Assembly: GCA_025093555.1 (NCBI GenBank)
Contig: JAIWNF010000003.1
Coordinates: forward strand, 1,054,001 to 1,118,000
Source of the DNA: Circinella umbellata
Taxonomy: Eukaryota; Mucoromycota; Mucoromycetes; Mucorales; Lichtheimiaceae
Length of the DNA stretch: 64,000 bases
Direction of reading: 5' to 3'
Shown: positions 35,686-50,291 of the stretch, one piece after another
Layout: the number at the start of each line of letters is the position of its first letter
Position numbering within the stretch: the stretch's first letter is position 1
Program-made: the position numbers and the translations under genes
Notes under the pieces: generated by a model
Told to the model about the DNA's origin: nothing
What the model saw: the letters and a program-made list of their open reading frames with translations, nothing else
The model's database searches: none

Positions 35686-37541
35686 TTTGTAAAGTCAAAA
35701 GAAAAAAGAAAAGAGAAAAGAAGAAAAATAAAAGGTTTATAGTGTCAGTTGCCCTGTTGTGTCACCTTTCTATTTTGGCCGTTGTTGAACAGAACGGAAG
35801 ATTGATCCGTAAACCTTTTTTTCGTGCTTCGTCGTTTGCCACCAAAATGGTAATAGTGTGATTTTTCGCAACATAAAATAGTCAACGTTACTGCGTAATA
35901 ATTCGTCATTGTACATATACAATGAAGTATATGATATCATGTTTTCTGTCATCATTATTGGACACATAAATATCTTTTAAAAAGGTCCTCTTAATACATT
36001 CGCACTCTGTAGGTCTGAGGTTGCATATACATTAAAAATATGATGTCCATGGAAAACGTAGTTGTGGCAAGCACGTTTTTTTTTTTTTTTTGCTTGGAGT
36101 GTAAGTTAATATTTTTTGGGAACCTGCAGTATTTGTTTGGAATCTTTTATTGAAGTCTATGTCATCTTACTATTTGGTTTTCGGATCTTTTCTTACCTCA
36201 GATTTTATTACTATTGTGGTGAGATAATTCAACGTAAACAGAGATATAGTTACTTTGCTTCCCATGGATTTTGGATTATAATGTGGCTAACAAACACGAA
36301 GTACTATGTAAAAAGTGCCATTGAATACAAAAATGCGTACCAGCTACGCAAACCATTAAAAAAAATACATCGTGCGTATCAGCTACGCAAGCCCATTAAT
36401 AGAATGAACAGACAATGTGCGTATGGTGCCTATGGTGCATACATTTTAAAATCGAATTTTTTTTGTCTATTTTCAATGGCCTATTAATAAACACAACTAG
36501 CCATGGAGAACAATGTTTGTCGATTAGTTTGTTTGGTTTTCACATAAGTGTTTTTTTAGGCTCAAAGCTGGTGAGTGAATTATCAACTTTGGCTGGGGCT
36601 ATCTTACGTATGATCAAATCAAAGTCGAAACACTCACAGATCTATATAAAATAACGGGTACATATCTTACCTTATATAGATAGATATGCATTTTCATTTG
36701 ATATATAAAAATGGCGTTTTTTTTTTACTTTGTGTATATTCCATGTTTGTCATAAAATGGGAAGTGTACGTAAATAATAAAAATGTGCAGTACATACAAA
36801 GCGAAAAAAAAGATTTATCATTACTGTATATATCTGTTTACGTTGAAGTAGTTAATTTGCCACACTAATAATAAAATGATGCTATAAAACCTACGTAGTA
36901 AAATACTGTATCATAGTGAAGAGTTATTTTTTATGTAGTGATAGCCGTTGACTTAATCAAATTAAGATTTTTTATATCATCTTGTTAATTACAAGTACTA
37001 CATATACGTAAATTTTCAAAATTCTGGCATGTAACTTGGATTAGATGTACATATGTAGTGGTACGAGACAGTGTATCGTACCATGTGTCTTGTGCCCCAA
37101 AGATCGACAATTTAAAAAATTAAAAGGCATTATTTGCATAGCAGCCTATTGCTTCAGCTCAAGCGTTTGAATTTCCTAAAAGTATCGACCCACATTGTCG
37201 TATATTTGCATGCTCCAAGTATCTCAAACTTTTAATATGATGAAAAGTGGAAATGATGTATGCCTTTTTATATGTGAATTTGACGTTCAGGCTTTATAAT
37301 AAAACAAATAAAATCTCTTTTTAACAATACCAAAAGTGTGATGAAAATTACATTCTTGCTACTAATTATGCTGTGTCTATCAATTAGCTTGCTGATTTAT
37401 TTTTGACTAAACAGTTAATAGTATATATTTATATACATAAAAATTATTGATCTTCTTTTGTGTGTATGTGTGTAAAAGAGAGACAGAGAGACAGAGAGAC
37501 AGAGACGGACAGAGAGAGAGAGAAATATTTGATATTGTGAA
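35686..37541. other. Intergenic DNA with small repeats
   Basis: No gene supported. 36335-36390 holds two copies, 39 bp apart, of GCGTA(C/T)CAGCTACGCAA, each able to form a GCGTA/TACGC hairpin. A GAGACA/GAGAGA microsatellite occupies about 37479-37531. Frames at 36116-36868 are AT-driven and have no recognised domain. No TAP-C/UBA-coding exon for the adjacent Mex67 gene was seen on the minus strand. Confidence 0.45.
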
Positions 37542-40288
37542 TTAATTGTGAACAACGAGGGAATCTTGCAGTATAATGTACCTCCACCCCGCAACTTGAG
37601 CTCTATTAGGACACATAAAAATAAATATGCTCATTAATTAATATCATCTATTACTATTATCATAAATTAAAAAAAAATCATTGTACTTTACCTGGATCCT
37701 TGCTGTGCAGGTACAACAACCATTATACGATCAAAGGCATAGACTTGACCATTTGCTCCAGTAGCTAAAACAATTATTAGTTAGATGTCTTTTCTATCTA
37801 AAAAGTTTGATAAAAAGAACAAGAATAAAAATTTACCTTCTTTGAATTTGCCATGAATCGTTATGGTTAACAATACATTTTGTTGGACTGCAGTTTGTAT
37901 AGCATCGACCACAATATTTGGTGCTGTAAGATCATGAATTGTTGGTGGTAAAGAAGCTAATCGTTGACTTATATTTGCACTTCCAATGACCACTCGTTGA
38001 CCTTGAAATATATAATCCGAAATAAATCAATATTACCATATTTTTTGATATACGTTTTTTTTTGTAACTTCTATAACTGAAATAGAACAATATAAGAAGA
38101 TCATTCATTTTACCTTGGCCCCAAGTAGCAGCTGCATAAGGTGCATTTGCAGCGACAGTGATAGAAAAGCATGATTGTTCATCGTATAAACTAACTAATG
38201 CTGCACGATTCGAATCGAATAGCGGGAAATATCTGGATATTTTTTTTTAGAATGTCTTAGTAAATTATTCCAATATAGAAGGTATAATTTTTTTCATTCA
38301 TTTTACATACTGTGATAATAAATCTTCGGTTGCTTGTTGTGAACTTGGTTGATCATAAAAATTGCCCCTTATTTCAGGAACAGTTGATGGGGGAGGTGGT
38401 GTGCCGAATCCTCCTGCTACAGGACTATTTGTTGCTCCAAATGCGGGAGTAGGACTGGCACCAACAGGTTGTTGATCTAGAATTTGAACTGATGGAAATC
38501 GTCTTTTAACTTCACTACAATATATATAAATCACAAAATGTTAGTTTTATCTTGTCATCATCATTAACATGTTATTATTATTTCATTATTACCTTTGATA
38601 TTTTTGTAAGTCATATTGAGATTGAATAGGATTTCCCATAAGCATCAATTCCGTCAAATTGGAGAACTTGTTTGAGAAATCATCAAGAGAACGAAACTCG
38701 GCAATCTCATTGTCTTGAATAGAAAGGTTTTGTAAACCAGGAAATAGGTCAGGTAATGATCGAAGTGGTTTGACTGACCATAAATTATTACGAGCAAATG
38801 ATATTGTCATTACCTAGATATATATAAGATATATATAATCATGAATTACATTTTCACTACAACTATCCATACATATCCTTCTCTTTTGTTACAATAGATA
38901 AATAAAAACCATACCGCATTTCCAAATAACTGAGAAGCAAGTTGTAATAATCGTGATATGACAGTTGTTATTGGATGTCGACTTTGTGGTAATTCGTCCA
39001 TACTTAAAAAGCCTCGTGGTGCATCCCATCGCTCTTGCAAAAATTCTTCTAACGCATTTGATCGACCACCTCGTTGTTGTTGTTGTTGTCGTTGCTGTTG
39101 CTGATTTCCATCACCTACGTTTCCACTAACTTTTCGAATTGAAAGCTTTAAAAACAAAAATGTTATTTTAGTTTTTTTTTTTTGCCTAGCAACAAAATGA
39201 ATATGTTTTATGTGTATAATATATATATGTGTGCCTCACCACCACATTTCCAAAAGTATAACCATTTATGCGGAGAAGTGAGCTTGCTGTGTTTTCATCT
39301 GCAACAGTAATAAATAAAGTTCCTTGTTCGGGTCTGACCTATAAAAATAGAATAACCACATACACATTCAAAATAAAGGAGATGTTAGTGAGACATATTA
39401 TATAATGAACTTTTTCTTTATTTCATACAATTCTCTTCCTTTTTCCCAATTAGATAACAACTCCTTTTATATCACACTTTTTGTTTTTTTTTTCTTTTCT
39501 TCCCAAAATTTACTTACATTTAAAGGCTGCCATTGATGTTTTGATTTTCGTTGAAGAAATCCTAAAAGTTTCTCTTCTGAACCGCTTCCATGACCTGATA
39601 CCTGTGTTGCATATAGATATATAGATATATATGTGTGTCGAAATGTTGTTCAGTTTTTTGAAGTTATATATCCATTTTTTTTTACTCTTATTAATTTTAA
39701 ATCCATATTGTATAAATTCGTTTCGTAAAAGAAAACTTACGGCGACGACGATGCCTAGTCCATCTCTATTATTGATTTATTATAAATATAATATAATATA
39801 ATATGATATTAGTACGAAATAAAAATAAATAATACTTACATGAGAGGTGAATCCATTTCGATATCTTCATCAGCAAATTTTCGAGTATATTGTCGTCTAT
39901 TATTTCCTCTCCACCGTTGTTGGGTATCTTGGTTTTGATGTCCACCGTCAAAATTACCTCGACCTCTTCCTCGACTACCACGATGACCTCCTCCTCTACC
40001 CCCACCTCTTGGTTGTTGCGATCGTCCATCCGATGAAAATAAATCATCATTGATATTGTGTCGATTGCTAGTATTATTATGGTTGAAATTATTATCAAAA
40101 CCACGATTACCACCACTGTTATTGAAGTTTCTTTGTGGTTGTTGTGGTTGCTGTTGTTGTTGACCTCCTCCGGGGCCTAGACGCGATAAAATACTAGGAC
40201 TATTAGATGGTTGATCATAATAATCATCGTTATTGTTATAATTGTTATTATATTGACGTCGTCCTCGACCTCTTGAATTATTGCTCAT
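37542..40288 (-). CDS. mRNA export receptor, Mex67/NXF1 family
   Basis: Carries mRNPs through nuclear pores as a heterodimer with Mtr2/NXT1. Eleven exons join in frame (40288-39840, 39765-39741, 39601-39518, 39338-39240, 39145-38915, 38813-38593, 38514-38311, 38232-38114, 38001-37837, 37764-37692, 37602-37542), giving 576 residues. Order: RGG- and Asn/Gln-rich N-terminus (1-150), RRM-like domain (about 150-230; IDGLGIVVAVSGHG), leucine-rich repeats (about 290-370; FPGLQNLSIQDNEI, NLTELMLMGNPI), Pro-rich linker, NTF2-like domain (about 430-575; YFPLFDSNRAALVSLY; YAFDRIMVVVPAQQGSRAQ). The second exon is only 25 nt. The protein stops right after the NTF2-like domain (AGWRYIILQDSLVVHN), so the usual C-terminal TAP-C/UBA domain that binds FG-nucleoporins appears to be absent. 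Confidence 0.93.
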
Positions 40289-40821
40289 TTTCAAACTATA
40301 AAAAAAATTGTGAGACTAATATGATGATATACGGGGGAAGTTGTGGCAAAATGGATTGTATTTTGAAAAAAAAGAGAGAAACAAAAGTGCAGGAAAAATA
40401 CTGCGCGTGGTTTTTGAGTGAATCGAATTTGAAACTTCAATCATTCGAAAGCAGTATACTATAAAACAGTCACGTAGATATTGTGTTATAACTATACATG
40501 TAATAAACGATTTGGTATGATATGTATTGATATGTAATATTCAGCTAATAATAGACATTATTGATCTATTTACTGTAACAATAAATATGATTTATATTCA
40601 AATAATAGTAATTTGGTTGTTATTGTGATTATATATTTATATATAAACAATGGTCTATTTTGTATATTGTAATAGTAATCAAAATAAAAATAGATAATAA
40701 TAATAATAATGAGGAACAATAATATATATATATAACTATATTTTTTTTTGTTTAAATATACAAGAATGAGAATAACAGATGAGGTGAAGGAAGAAAAATG
40801 TATACACAAATAATGGTAAAC
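40289..40821. other. Intergenic between zinc transporter and Mex67
   Basis: 3' flank of the transporter and 5' flank of Mex67. AT-rich, with short TAA and TA repeats. No gene seen. Confidence 0.45.
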
Positions 40822-42555
<1,734 letters not shown>

Positions 42556-42869
42556 TTATATAAAGGTGAAGGATAAAAGGTATATAAGAAGGGATTGGAA
42601 ACTAGGTACGAGAAAAGAAACGGATGCGCCCTTTTTTTTCTTTTTTGGTTTGATGAGGTGAAAAATGAAAGGGCGCATATATGTTATCAATCCAAAATAG
42701 GCTAAAAGAATCGGAGGACCTTGCCAGTTATAAAAAACAATTATATTGATTCTTGTTGGGAAATAAGATATTATATATATATATATATGGGTGTGGGTGT
42801 GGATGTGTGTACATTTTATTTTTAAGAGAGAACTAAGAGATGGGGAATACATATACAAGTTAACTATTA

Positions 42870-44527
42870 CTAAAGAAAGTAATCAATTGGGTCATTTTCC
42901 TATGAATAGTAACAGAAAAAAAAATTAATTTCAGTGGTGATATTTTTATCCATATAATTTTTATTAACAATAAACAAACCTTCAACTGTGCTTGTTGAGG
43001 ATTACGGTCATTTTCGGGTGCTGCATCAAATACATTAAAGAAACGTTCACCATTGACACCTACTTCAAGTATAGATGCAAGATTACCACATCTATAACAA
43101 TAATTAGGTGCAGACCATACAGTTGAAAGTTTATCATCAAATAAAACCTAGTCAATTAAATAATTGTTTGATTAAAAAAAGAATACGTCGGACTCTCTAT
43201 AAAATAAACACCTTTGCTCTCTTTACGTAAAAAAAATCAACCTACCTGATAACCAGCGTTACATAATTGATGCGCCCGAAGAATATGATCCATATTGTTT
43301 AAATGTAAAAATCGATCCACTACCAGTTTACCGAATGTATATCCTGCACCACTATATATAAAATGAGTGGTTGCATTCAGTTGACAAGTTCTTCGAAAGA
43401 TAAGAGGGAAAAAAAATGCGTTCATTTACCGAGCAGATATAGAGAACTCCTCTTTATCTGGATCAGGATCTGACCATACTAGATCAGCCATTGCACCTTC
43501 ATGTGGTATTTCTAATGAGAGGAAAGAAGACAACCATAGTTATTAACTGTTTACATTGGATATATTCATTATTACTAATATGTGAAAATAAGATTTGTCT
43601 TCTTATTTTTACCTCGAAATCGATCAATAATACGAATTTGATCCAAAACATGTATAGTGGGAGAGAGGCCTATATGTAGGTATAGTTATATGATTTTATT
43701 AATATTGAAATAGCAGCTATAATCGTAATAATCGTAATATAGAACACGTAATAATAACCTCCATGTACACAAAATATACTATTATCAATAACCACTGATA
43801 ATGTCAAAAAATCAAACATGTCGGTAAAGTATTGCCATACTTGTTGCGAGCCATATTTTCTCATGCATTCTGTATAAAACCCGTATGTCTTAGCATAGGG
43901 TCGTAATACATACTTTCTTAGTACGGACGAACCTAAAAATTGCATCAAAATATACCATATATATGTTACCTGTGTTACTGCCCTTGATTCATGATTACCA
44001 CGAACTAATTGAACTCTTTCTGGGTATCGTAATTTTAAAACTGTCAATAATGAAATGGTTTCGATACTATAAAGTCCTCGATCCACGTAATCACCTGAAA
44101 ATTATGCCCAGCATTAATACATATTAAAATATCTTCCTCTCTCTCCCTTCAAGATGTTTTTTTTTTCTTTTTTCAAACAAACAAACAAACAAAACAGATT
44201 ACCAAGAAATAGATAGTTAGTATCTGGACAATAACCGCCAATACGAAATATTTCAATCAAGTCATAGTACTGTCTAAGAGAATGATAAAAATAAATAATA
44301 TTAGATCTACTTGAATGACATCTCTCTTATTATTATTATTTGTTTCAAATATATTATTACCCATGAATGTCGCCTACTACTGTTACTGGTGCTCGAATAT
44401 GCACAACATTACTTTCTCGCATCAATAATTCTTTTGTCCTTTCACAGATTTCTCGAAGGACACATTCAGCAAGAAGTTGTTTTTTGTAAAGCCGCTCTAG
44501 GCACGCGTCAAGATCCAGATCTACCAT
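42870..44527 (-). CDS. PPG1: Ser/Thr protein phosphatase PPG1 (PP2A-like catalytic subunit)
   Basis: PP2A-family phosphatase; in yeast Ppg1 acts in a Far/STRIPAK-like complex. Nine exons join in frame (44527-44361, 44273-44203, 44094-43970, 43888-43759, 43669-43613, 43511-43430, 43351-43246, 43147-42980, 42899-42870), giving 311 residues. Metal-binding motifs: GDIHG, GDYVDRG and GNHES. PPG1-type features are the opening [30 protein letters not shown] and [17 protein letters not shown]. The last exon is 30 nt and encodes ENDPIDYFL, the conserved tail whose terminal Leu is carboxyl-methylated in PP2A-type enzymes; this fixes the gene end. PP4 or PP6 are alternatives but fit less well. Same strand as the zinc-transporter gene, 326 bp upstream of its start. 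Confidence 0.92.
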
Positions 44528-45896
44528 TATTTTATATGTACCTCTTTCAAAAAATATAAAATGAAATGTACTCAAAAAAAAAGATAGAAAGAAAAGAATA
44601 AATGGAAAAAAATTGTTTTTGGTTTTTTTTTCTTATTCTTCTTAATCTAAAGTTAAGAAATAGATTATCAGACTAACAAAAGAAAGGATAAAATATGTAT
44701 ATAAAAAATAAAGGAGCTTCAAGGCATAAAAATAAAAATAAAAATAGTCAAGACGGACATATATATAGCAGTACGTAAAGAGGAATAGGTCTTAAACCCG
44801 TTTTTTCTTCTTTTACTATTTCTCCTTGAGGAAAACTTTAAGAGAGAGAGGAAGAGTTTAATCATAAGTTTTAATATACATATTCACTCTTACTACCTTT
44901 CTTTCGCTTTACTTTATAAACTTTATCTGTGGATCTCTAATTATCGAATGATAAAGTATTTATTCATTTTATTGATAATTATGAATCAAATATATAACTT
45001 TTAATAAAGTTAGGCTCATTTACAGTAATAGGATGGAATATATTAACATACATAAAGTATATACTTAAAAAGGTAAAATGTTTTGATAGATTATAATCAA
45101 TTTGTTTTGTGTTGGCTACATTTTGTCTCTTGATGTACGTATCTTATCAAAGATAAATCAGTGGATCGATAATGAACAAAGATTTTTTGAGAGAATACTT
45201 ATTCATTATCTTCTAAATTTCTGATTAAATTATATACATTATACTTTTACATTTGGTTGCCATAATGACATGAATAACAGGTAGTATGTTGTACGAAGCA
45301 GAGAAAAAAGTGGCCATACTATTACTGCTATTGATATAATTATCAAATAACTTCTTTAAAATACCATTGAGTTTAAATACTTTATCAAGTAGAAAATTAT
45401 TTTATTATTTTATTATGTATAATAACTAATGGTCATACTATTTTCAGGTTAAAATGTTGGTTTTCACCCTGTGCACATACTGGATTTTTCTTTTATCCAT
45501 ATATCACAATTTTTATGACAAATGTCAAGTTTTCAATATATTTTTTCAGTTCTATGATAAATTATATATATATATATATATATTCTTTTCATGTTATATA
45601 ATTACAATAAAACCATGCATGTTAAGACATATGATTTAATGTGTAATAGCCAGAATAGAGTAGGCTTCTGACAAATATAATTATGCTACAATTATTTTCT
45701 TTATTTGTAGGATAAAAAGAAGGATATATTCTGTTGCTATGCCATTTAAATCTTTTTTGTCAGCAAAAAACCCCACGATTCGAATTTTTCTAAAAAAGGT
45801 TATGTAATGCGGAGTTGACCCATTTCTTTTTCTTTCAGATGATTATTATAATCCCTCTTTTTTCATCTCACACAAGTATTTGAAGCTCTTTTCTTC
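44528..45896. other. Divergent intergenic region (PPG1 / PEX14)
   Basis: AT-rich, about 1.4 kb between divergent genes. Contains (TA)n at about 45558-45582 and TACGTA hexamers. The frame at 45454-45639 is low-complexity. No gene seen. Confidence 0.45.
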
Positions 45897-47440
45897 ATGA
45901 CTAACGACAATAAAGATTCATCGCCCACTGAAAATCAGTCAACTGTTACAAAGGAGAGTACTCCTTCTCAATCACAATCGTCAACATTGACAAATTCAAC
46001 TACTACAACTACTCCTGAAACATCTTCTAAACAGCCAACACTATCTATTACTGCTACTAATCCTACCACCGATACTGCAACGACTAGCAATAATAATGAA
46101 ACTAGTCCAACACAGCCATTACGTGAAGATATGTTAAAATCTGCTGTTTCATTTTTGTCGTCTCCTAATGTAAGATCGGCTGACAATACAAAAAAAGTTG
46201 CTTTCCTTCGACAAAAAGGTCTCACGGCAGACGAGATTACCGAAGCTTTCAAAAGAGTAGGAGAGAACGGGCCTGTAACAACAGCAACAGCTGTGTCAAC
46301 TGGAAGTGCACCCCCAAGAGTGAGTTATTTTCTTTTTCTACTTTCTTTTTCTTTAATATCAAATGAAAAAGGAGGACTGTTTGTTATAAAATATGTAGTA
46401 GAAAATTTAACAATCTATTTTATCTATAGCCTATGACAGCACCTATGTCTCAAGCTGGCCCACCTCCTGTTATGAATCGACCTGTAGTACCACCACGACC
46501 ACCTCAGGTAGTATATTATCAGCCAGCACCTCCACGTATTATGCCGATACAACAGTTGCTTGGAATTGCACTACTTGCAGGATTTGGATTAGTTGGACTT
46601 ACTGCTGCTGCAGTACGTCTTGTTAAGGTATATATATAAATATAAAAAGAAGGGGGAAACAATCATTGTAGAATGGATATATTTATAGATAATAGATAAA
46701 GTCATACTTACTCTTTTTATTTTGATAATTGTATTTAGCGATTTATTGGACCCATATTTGATTCCATTGCAAGGTATCAAAGAGATCGATACAATCAAAG
46801 ATCAGCACTCTTGACTCGATTAAACAAGACATTGATAGATCTCAAACCAACAGTAGCGAACAAACAACTTGTAGAGAAGCATAAGGCATTGGGTGAACGG
46901 GTAGGAAGTGTGGTTGAACTTGCTGACAAGCGAGTGCGAACCATGAATAGTGATGAACCTTACCGAGATTTTCGAGACAAGCTAACTGGATTGAAGGATG
47001 CGATCACCAACCCACACTATATGAACTCTACTTATTCACATTTTAATTCATTTGGGTACAGTCCAGGAAGAATGAATAATTCAAATGACAGCCCTGCAGT
47101 TCAATCATTCAAGAGTGAAATTAGAAGTTTCAAGGGCATGTTGTTAAATAGAAGAAATTTCCCCATGGCTAGTACAACACAAAATAAAAGTCGACCTGCC
47201 TCTCCGGTAACACCGTCATCACCAATCACAACTGCTACAACTGCTACAACTGCTACAACTCCACCAAGTACGACAGCAGCACCTATAAGAGATATACCAC
47301 AATATCATCCACGAAGGAGGGAATCATACCGAGCTGAATTGAATAACAATTATAATAATAATAATCCTTCTCCTTCACCATCCATTCCATTACCATCCAC
47401 TACTATTTCTCCAGCAACAACACCATCTCAAAGCCAGTAA
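45897..47440 (+). CDS. PEX14: Peroxisomal import docking protein PEX14
   Basis: Peroxisome membrane docking factor for the cargo receptors PEX5/PEX7, forming the import pore. Three exons (45897-46319, 46430-46627, 46739-47440; all phase 0) give 440 residues. Order: Ser/Thr-rich N-terminus (1-74); conserved PEX5-binding domain (about 75-122; LREDMLKSAVSFLSSPNV, VAFLRQKGLTADEITEAF); Pro-rich linker with PRPPQVVYYQPAPPR; hydrophobic segment (about 175-200; LLGIALLAGFGLVGLTAA); coiled-coil region (about 215-300); long Ser/Thr/Pro/Asn-rich tail. All three family hallmarks are present. Upstream of the PHD gene on the same strand. Confidence 0.93.
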
Positions 47441-47597
47441 TTATTAATATAATAATATCATCTACAAACGTATATAATAAAAAAAATTATTATAGATTTC
47501 TTACCTAATTGTTTTCTGTTTCTCACTTTTTAAGGGACAATTGAGGTTACATAATTTCATGAAGCAGTAATGCATATTTGATTGTTGTGGTTTTTGA

Positions 47598-47690
47598 TAC
47601 TCCACTTCCCCACCCCCCTTTTCTTTCGCTCTCGTTTTTTTTTCGTTGCCCCTCTTCCCCTCATCCTTCGCCCCCCTTTTTTTTTATTAT
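47598..47690 (+). promoter_or_regulatory. C/T-rich promoter tract of PHD gene
   Basis: Dense C and T runs (CCCCACCCCCCTTTTC, CCCCTCTTCCCCTCATCC, CCCCCCTTTTTTT) end about 20 bp before the ATG at 47720. This is the strongest pyrimidine tract in the window and is probably the core promoter or 5' UTR. Confidence 0.45.
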
Positions 47691-47719
47691 AATTCGAGTT
47701 AACTTCCAGTTACCCGCGT

Positions 47720-49341
47720 ATGGAAGGACTTTACGTGGATAGCATTCCACGCGTTCTTTTGGCTCGCATCTTGGTCCAGCTTTATATAATCCCTCAAAAA
47801 CTTGTCAATAATCCTCAATTTAATCTCATTCCAATCCTACTTGACGGTTTACAAGAATATGGAAATACATCGGATCTCAATGGCTTATTCGAGTTTTGTT
47901 TAGAAAAAGCAATAAATATGACAGGAAATGAAACAAATGTTAATGGTTGGTGGTGGTGGAAAGATTTAGCATTACGTCAAACAAGTGATTGGAACCGATT
48001 AGACCTAAGCTATTCAAAGAATAAAAGTGAACCTGTAAACTTGCATATCCAAATTATGACAGAAGAGGTACAATTTTTCTTTTAACTATTTCTTTAAGTC
48101 AGTAAAACAGTGGAGATGATTTTAACCTCAAATATAGGCACGAAAAGGTGTCATTGATATCAAGTACGGCCGCGAAGCAGTGATGACAGATGATAAAAAT
48201 ATTTTTTATCAACATAATGTATGTAATAATTCTGGTTGTTATGTTATGTATGTGGAAATAAAGGCTGATGAATATGTTGTTTTTTGTTGTTGTTGTCAGG
48301 GAAGTCCTGTTCGTATTGATTCAATATTGGATGCTACGATGAATTATCTTAATGGACAACATGTATCAAAAGTAGCAGAATCGTCATCGTCAGTAGCAAC
48401 ACCAGTATCATCATCCATGCAATTATTGGAACAACTGGTACAGTCAAGAATGTGTCGGTTTAAACATGATATGGAAATTATATCAAAACAACAAGAAAAC
48501 ACCTTACAATCCTCATCGAATTATATTTTAATGGGTGCACTTATGCATCGATATGATCCTCAAGAACCACAATGGGAATTTTACTTGCGTGATTTTATTT
48601 CAAATGATGATGGGAAACTATGGAGAGTATTATCTGATCATAATGCCGAGAGAAACGAAATTAAGGTAAAAAAAACGATTAAAAAAAGTAATTCCTCGCC
48701 TCGGTCCTTAACTTATAGCCTAAATGGCATTTTATATTGATTTTGTATAGATAACTTCAGATCAAGCATTAGCAGATATCCGAGGAGAATGTTATTTTGA
48801 TGAACATGGAGAACTTTTTCCACCACGTGCACATTCACGAGCATTTCGACCGGTGTATTTATTTTATTGTAATCGAAACATGGTTGTTGAAACTATGAAA
48901 CCGGCTCAAGAAGAAGTAGGACAAACAACCCAACAACAGGAGGGGGAAAATATAATGACGGAAAGTGGGATTACTTTGGCAGATTATATATTGGATGAAG
49001 AAGATCGGAGATATGTGTACGATAACCCTGAAGACGATAAAGTATGTAAAGTATGCGGTATTGATGAAATTATTGAAGATGTCAATAATATGTTTTATTG
49101 TGACCAATGTGATTTGGGTGTACATCAACTTTGTGAAGACCCACCGGTCCAACAATTTGAGACTGAAGTTGATCCATGGTATTGTCGTGAATGCAGTCGA
49201 CAAAAAGGAATTCCACTACCACAACAACTTATAAATGAACAAAGTTCAATCTTACCTTATAAAAGACCTGCTGAACAAGATAACAATAAAACGGAAGAAA
49301 CAAAACGAAGACGAGATGAATTAGGCGAAGGTCCATATTAA
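47720..49341 (+). CDS. PHD-finger nuclear protein
   Basis: Four exons (47720-48067, 48138-48218, 48300-48665, 48751-49341; all phase 0) join in frame to 461 residues. The N-terminal about 200 residues are helical with no recognised domain (LARILVQLYIIPQKL, NGLFEFCLEKAINM). A C-terminal PHD finger at about 365-415 shows the Cys4-His-Cys3 spacing: CKVCG, MFYCDQCDLGVHQLCEDPP, DPWYCRECSRQ. It is followed by a Lys/Arg-rich patch (KRPAEQDNNKTEETKRRR) that may be a nuclear signal. PHD fingers usually read histone H3 tails. The complex it belongs to is not evident. Uniform phase-0 introns are notable. Confidence 0.85.
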
Positions 49342-49394
49342 TATTTTTCTTTTTTTTTTGTATACATTTCCTTCATCACATACATTCTCTTTAT

Positions 49395-49430
<36 letters not shown>

Positions 49431-50291
49431 CTATATATATACTACTCTTCATGCACGCATCAAATTACTCGATTAGTTACACAAATTTATTTTTGTTATT
49501 GCATATATTATATACATAAAAAAAGAACTGTAAATAATTTGTCATTTTCTTATTAAAAAAAAGGTATACATATAAATTATAGAGTGAAGTACGATGGATG
49601 AGGGATATATAAAAAATAAATTAAGAATGAAAAAATAAGTAAACATTTGAAGAGTAGAAAATTGTGCTACGTAGAAGGCAGAATATTACAAAATATTGAA
49701 ATTTGTATACAGTAACAAGATGGATTTATCAATCAAAGTATTTAACGTGTAATGCTACAAATATAAATTGCAAGTAGAACCTTACAATTATCTCACGTAC
49801 TTCGTGTGTTTTCTGAACTTCTAGGAATCATCCCCCCTTAAGATATTCATTGGAAGTGTCAATGTCAGCTGTCATCATATGTAGTAAGCTGTGCTAAATA
49901 AGACACAGAATATATTAATGCATATCCATATACGTAGGTATAAGGTAATTGATTAAAAACAACAATCATAAAGCACACACACACACACATATATATATAT
50001 ACTCATACAGATACAAATACAAATACGTACTAGTCAAACAACAGTTTAAACAACATTTTAGTTTATTACCAATTTATTAGCAATCCAATATAATCAATAC
50101 ATTAAAATGATACTTCTATATAGTGAATATAGAATCTTCAATAAATCATAACCAGTACATGTACGTACGCACAAATATAAGGTTTATCATATAAAATGTT
50201 ATTTTATTGTTAATCTCTTGTATACATAGGTTTCGCTAGATAAAGTGCGCTTAAAGCATATATTTTTATATATAAATAACAGTGTTGTTTT
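49342..50291. other. Convergent intergenic region with microsatellites
   Basis: 3' ends of the PHD and glutamate decarboxylase genes face each other here. (CA)n(TA)n tracts lie at about 49394-49441 and 49973-50001. No gene seen. Confidence 0.5.

Noticed and set aside
42556..42858. 100-codon ORF upstream of the zinc transporter as an N-terminal membrane extension
   Set aside because: Apart from one short stretch it reads (TA)n and (CA)n microsatellites and poly-Lys; no splice path joins it to the ATG at 42543, and ZnT7-like relatives start at a similar place.
47220..47275. ACTGCTACA tandem repeat as a regulatory element
   Set aside because: It lies inside the PEX14 Thr/Ala-rich tail and is explained as coding low complexity.
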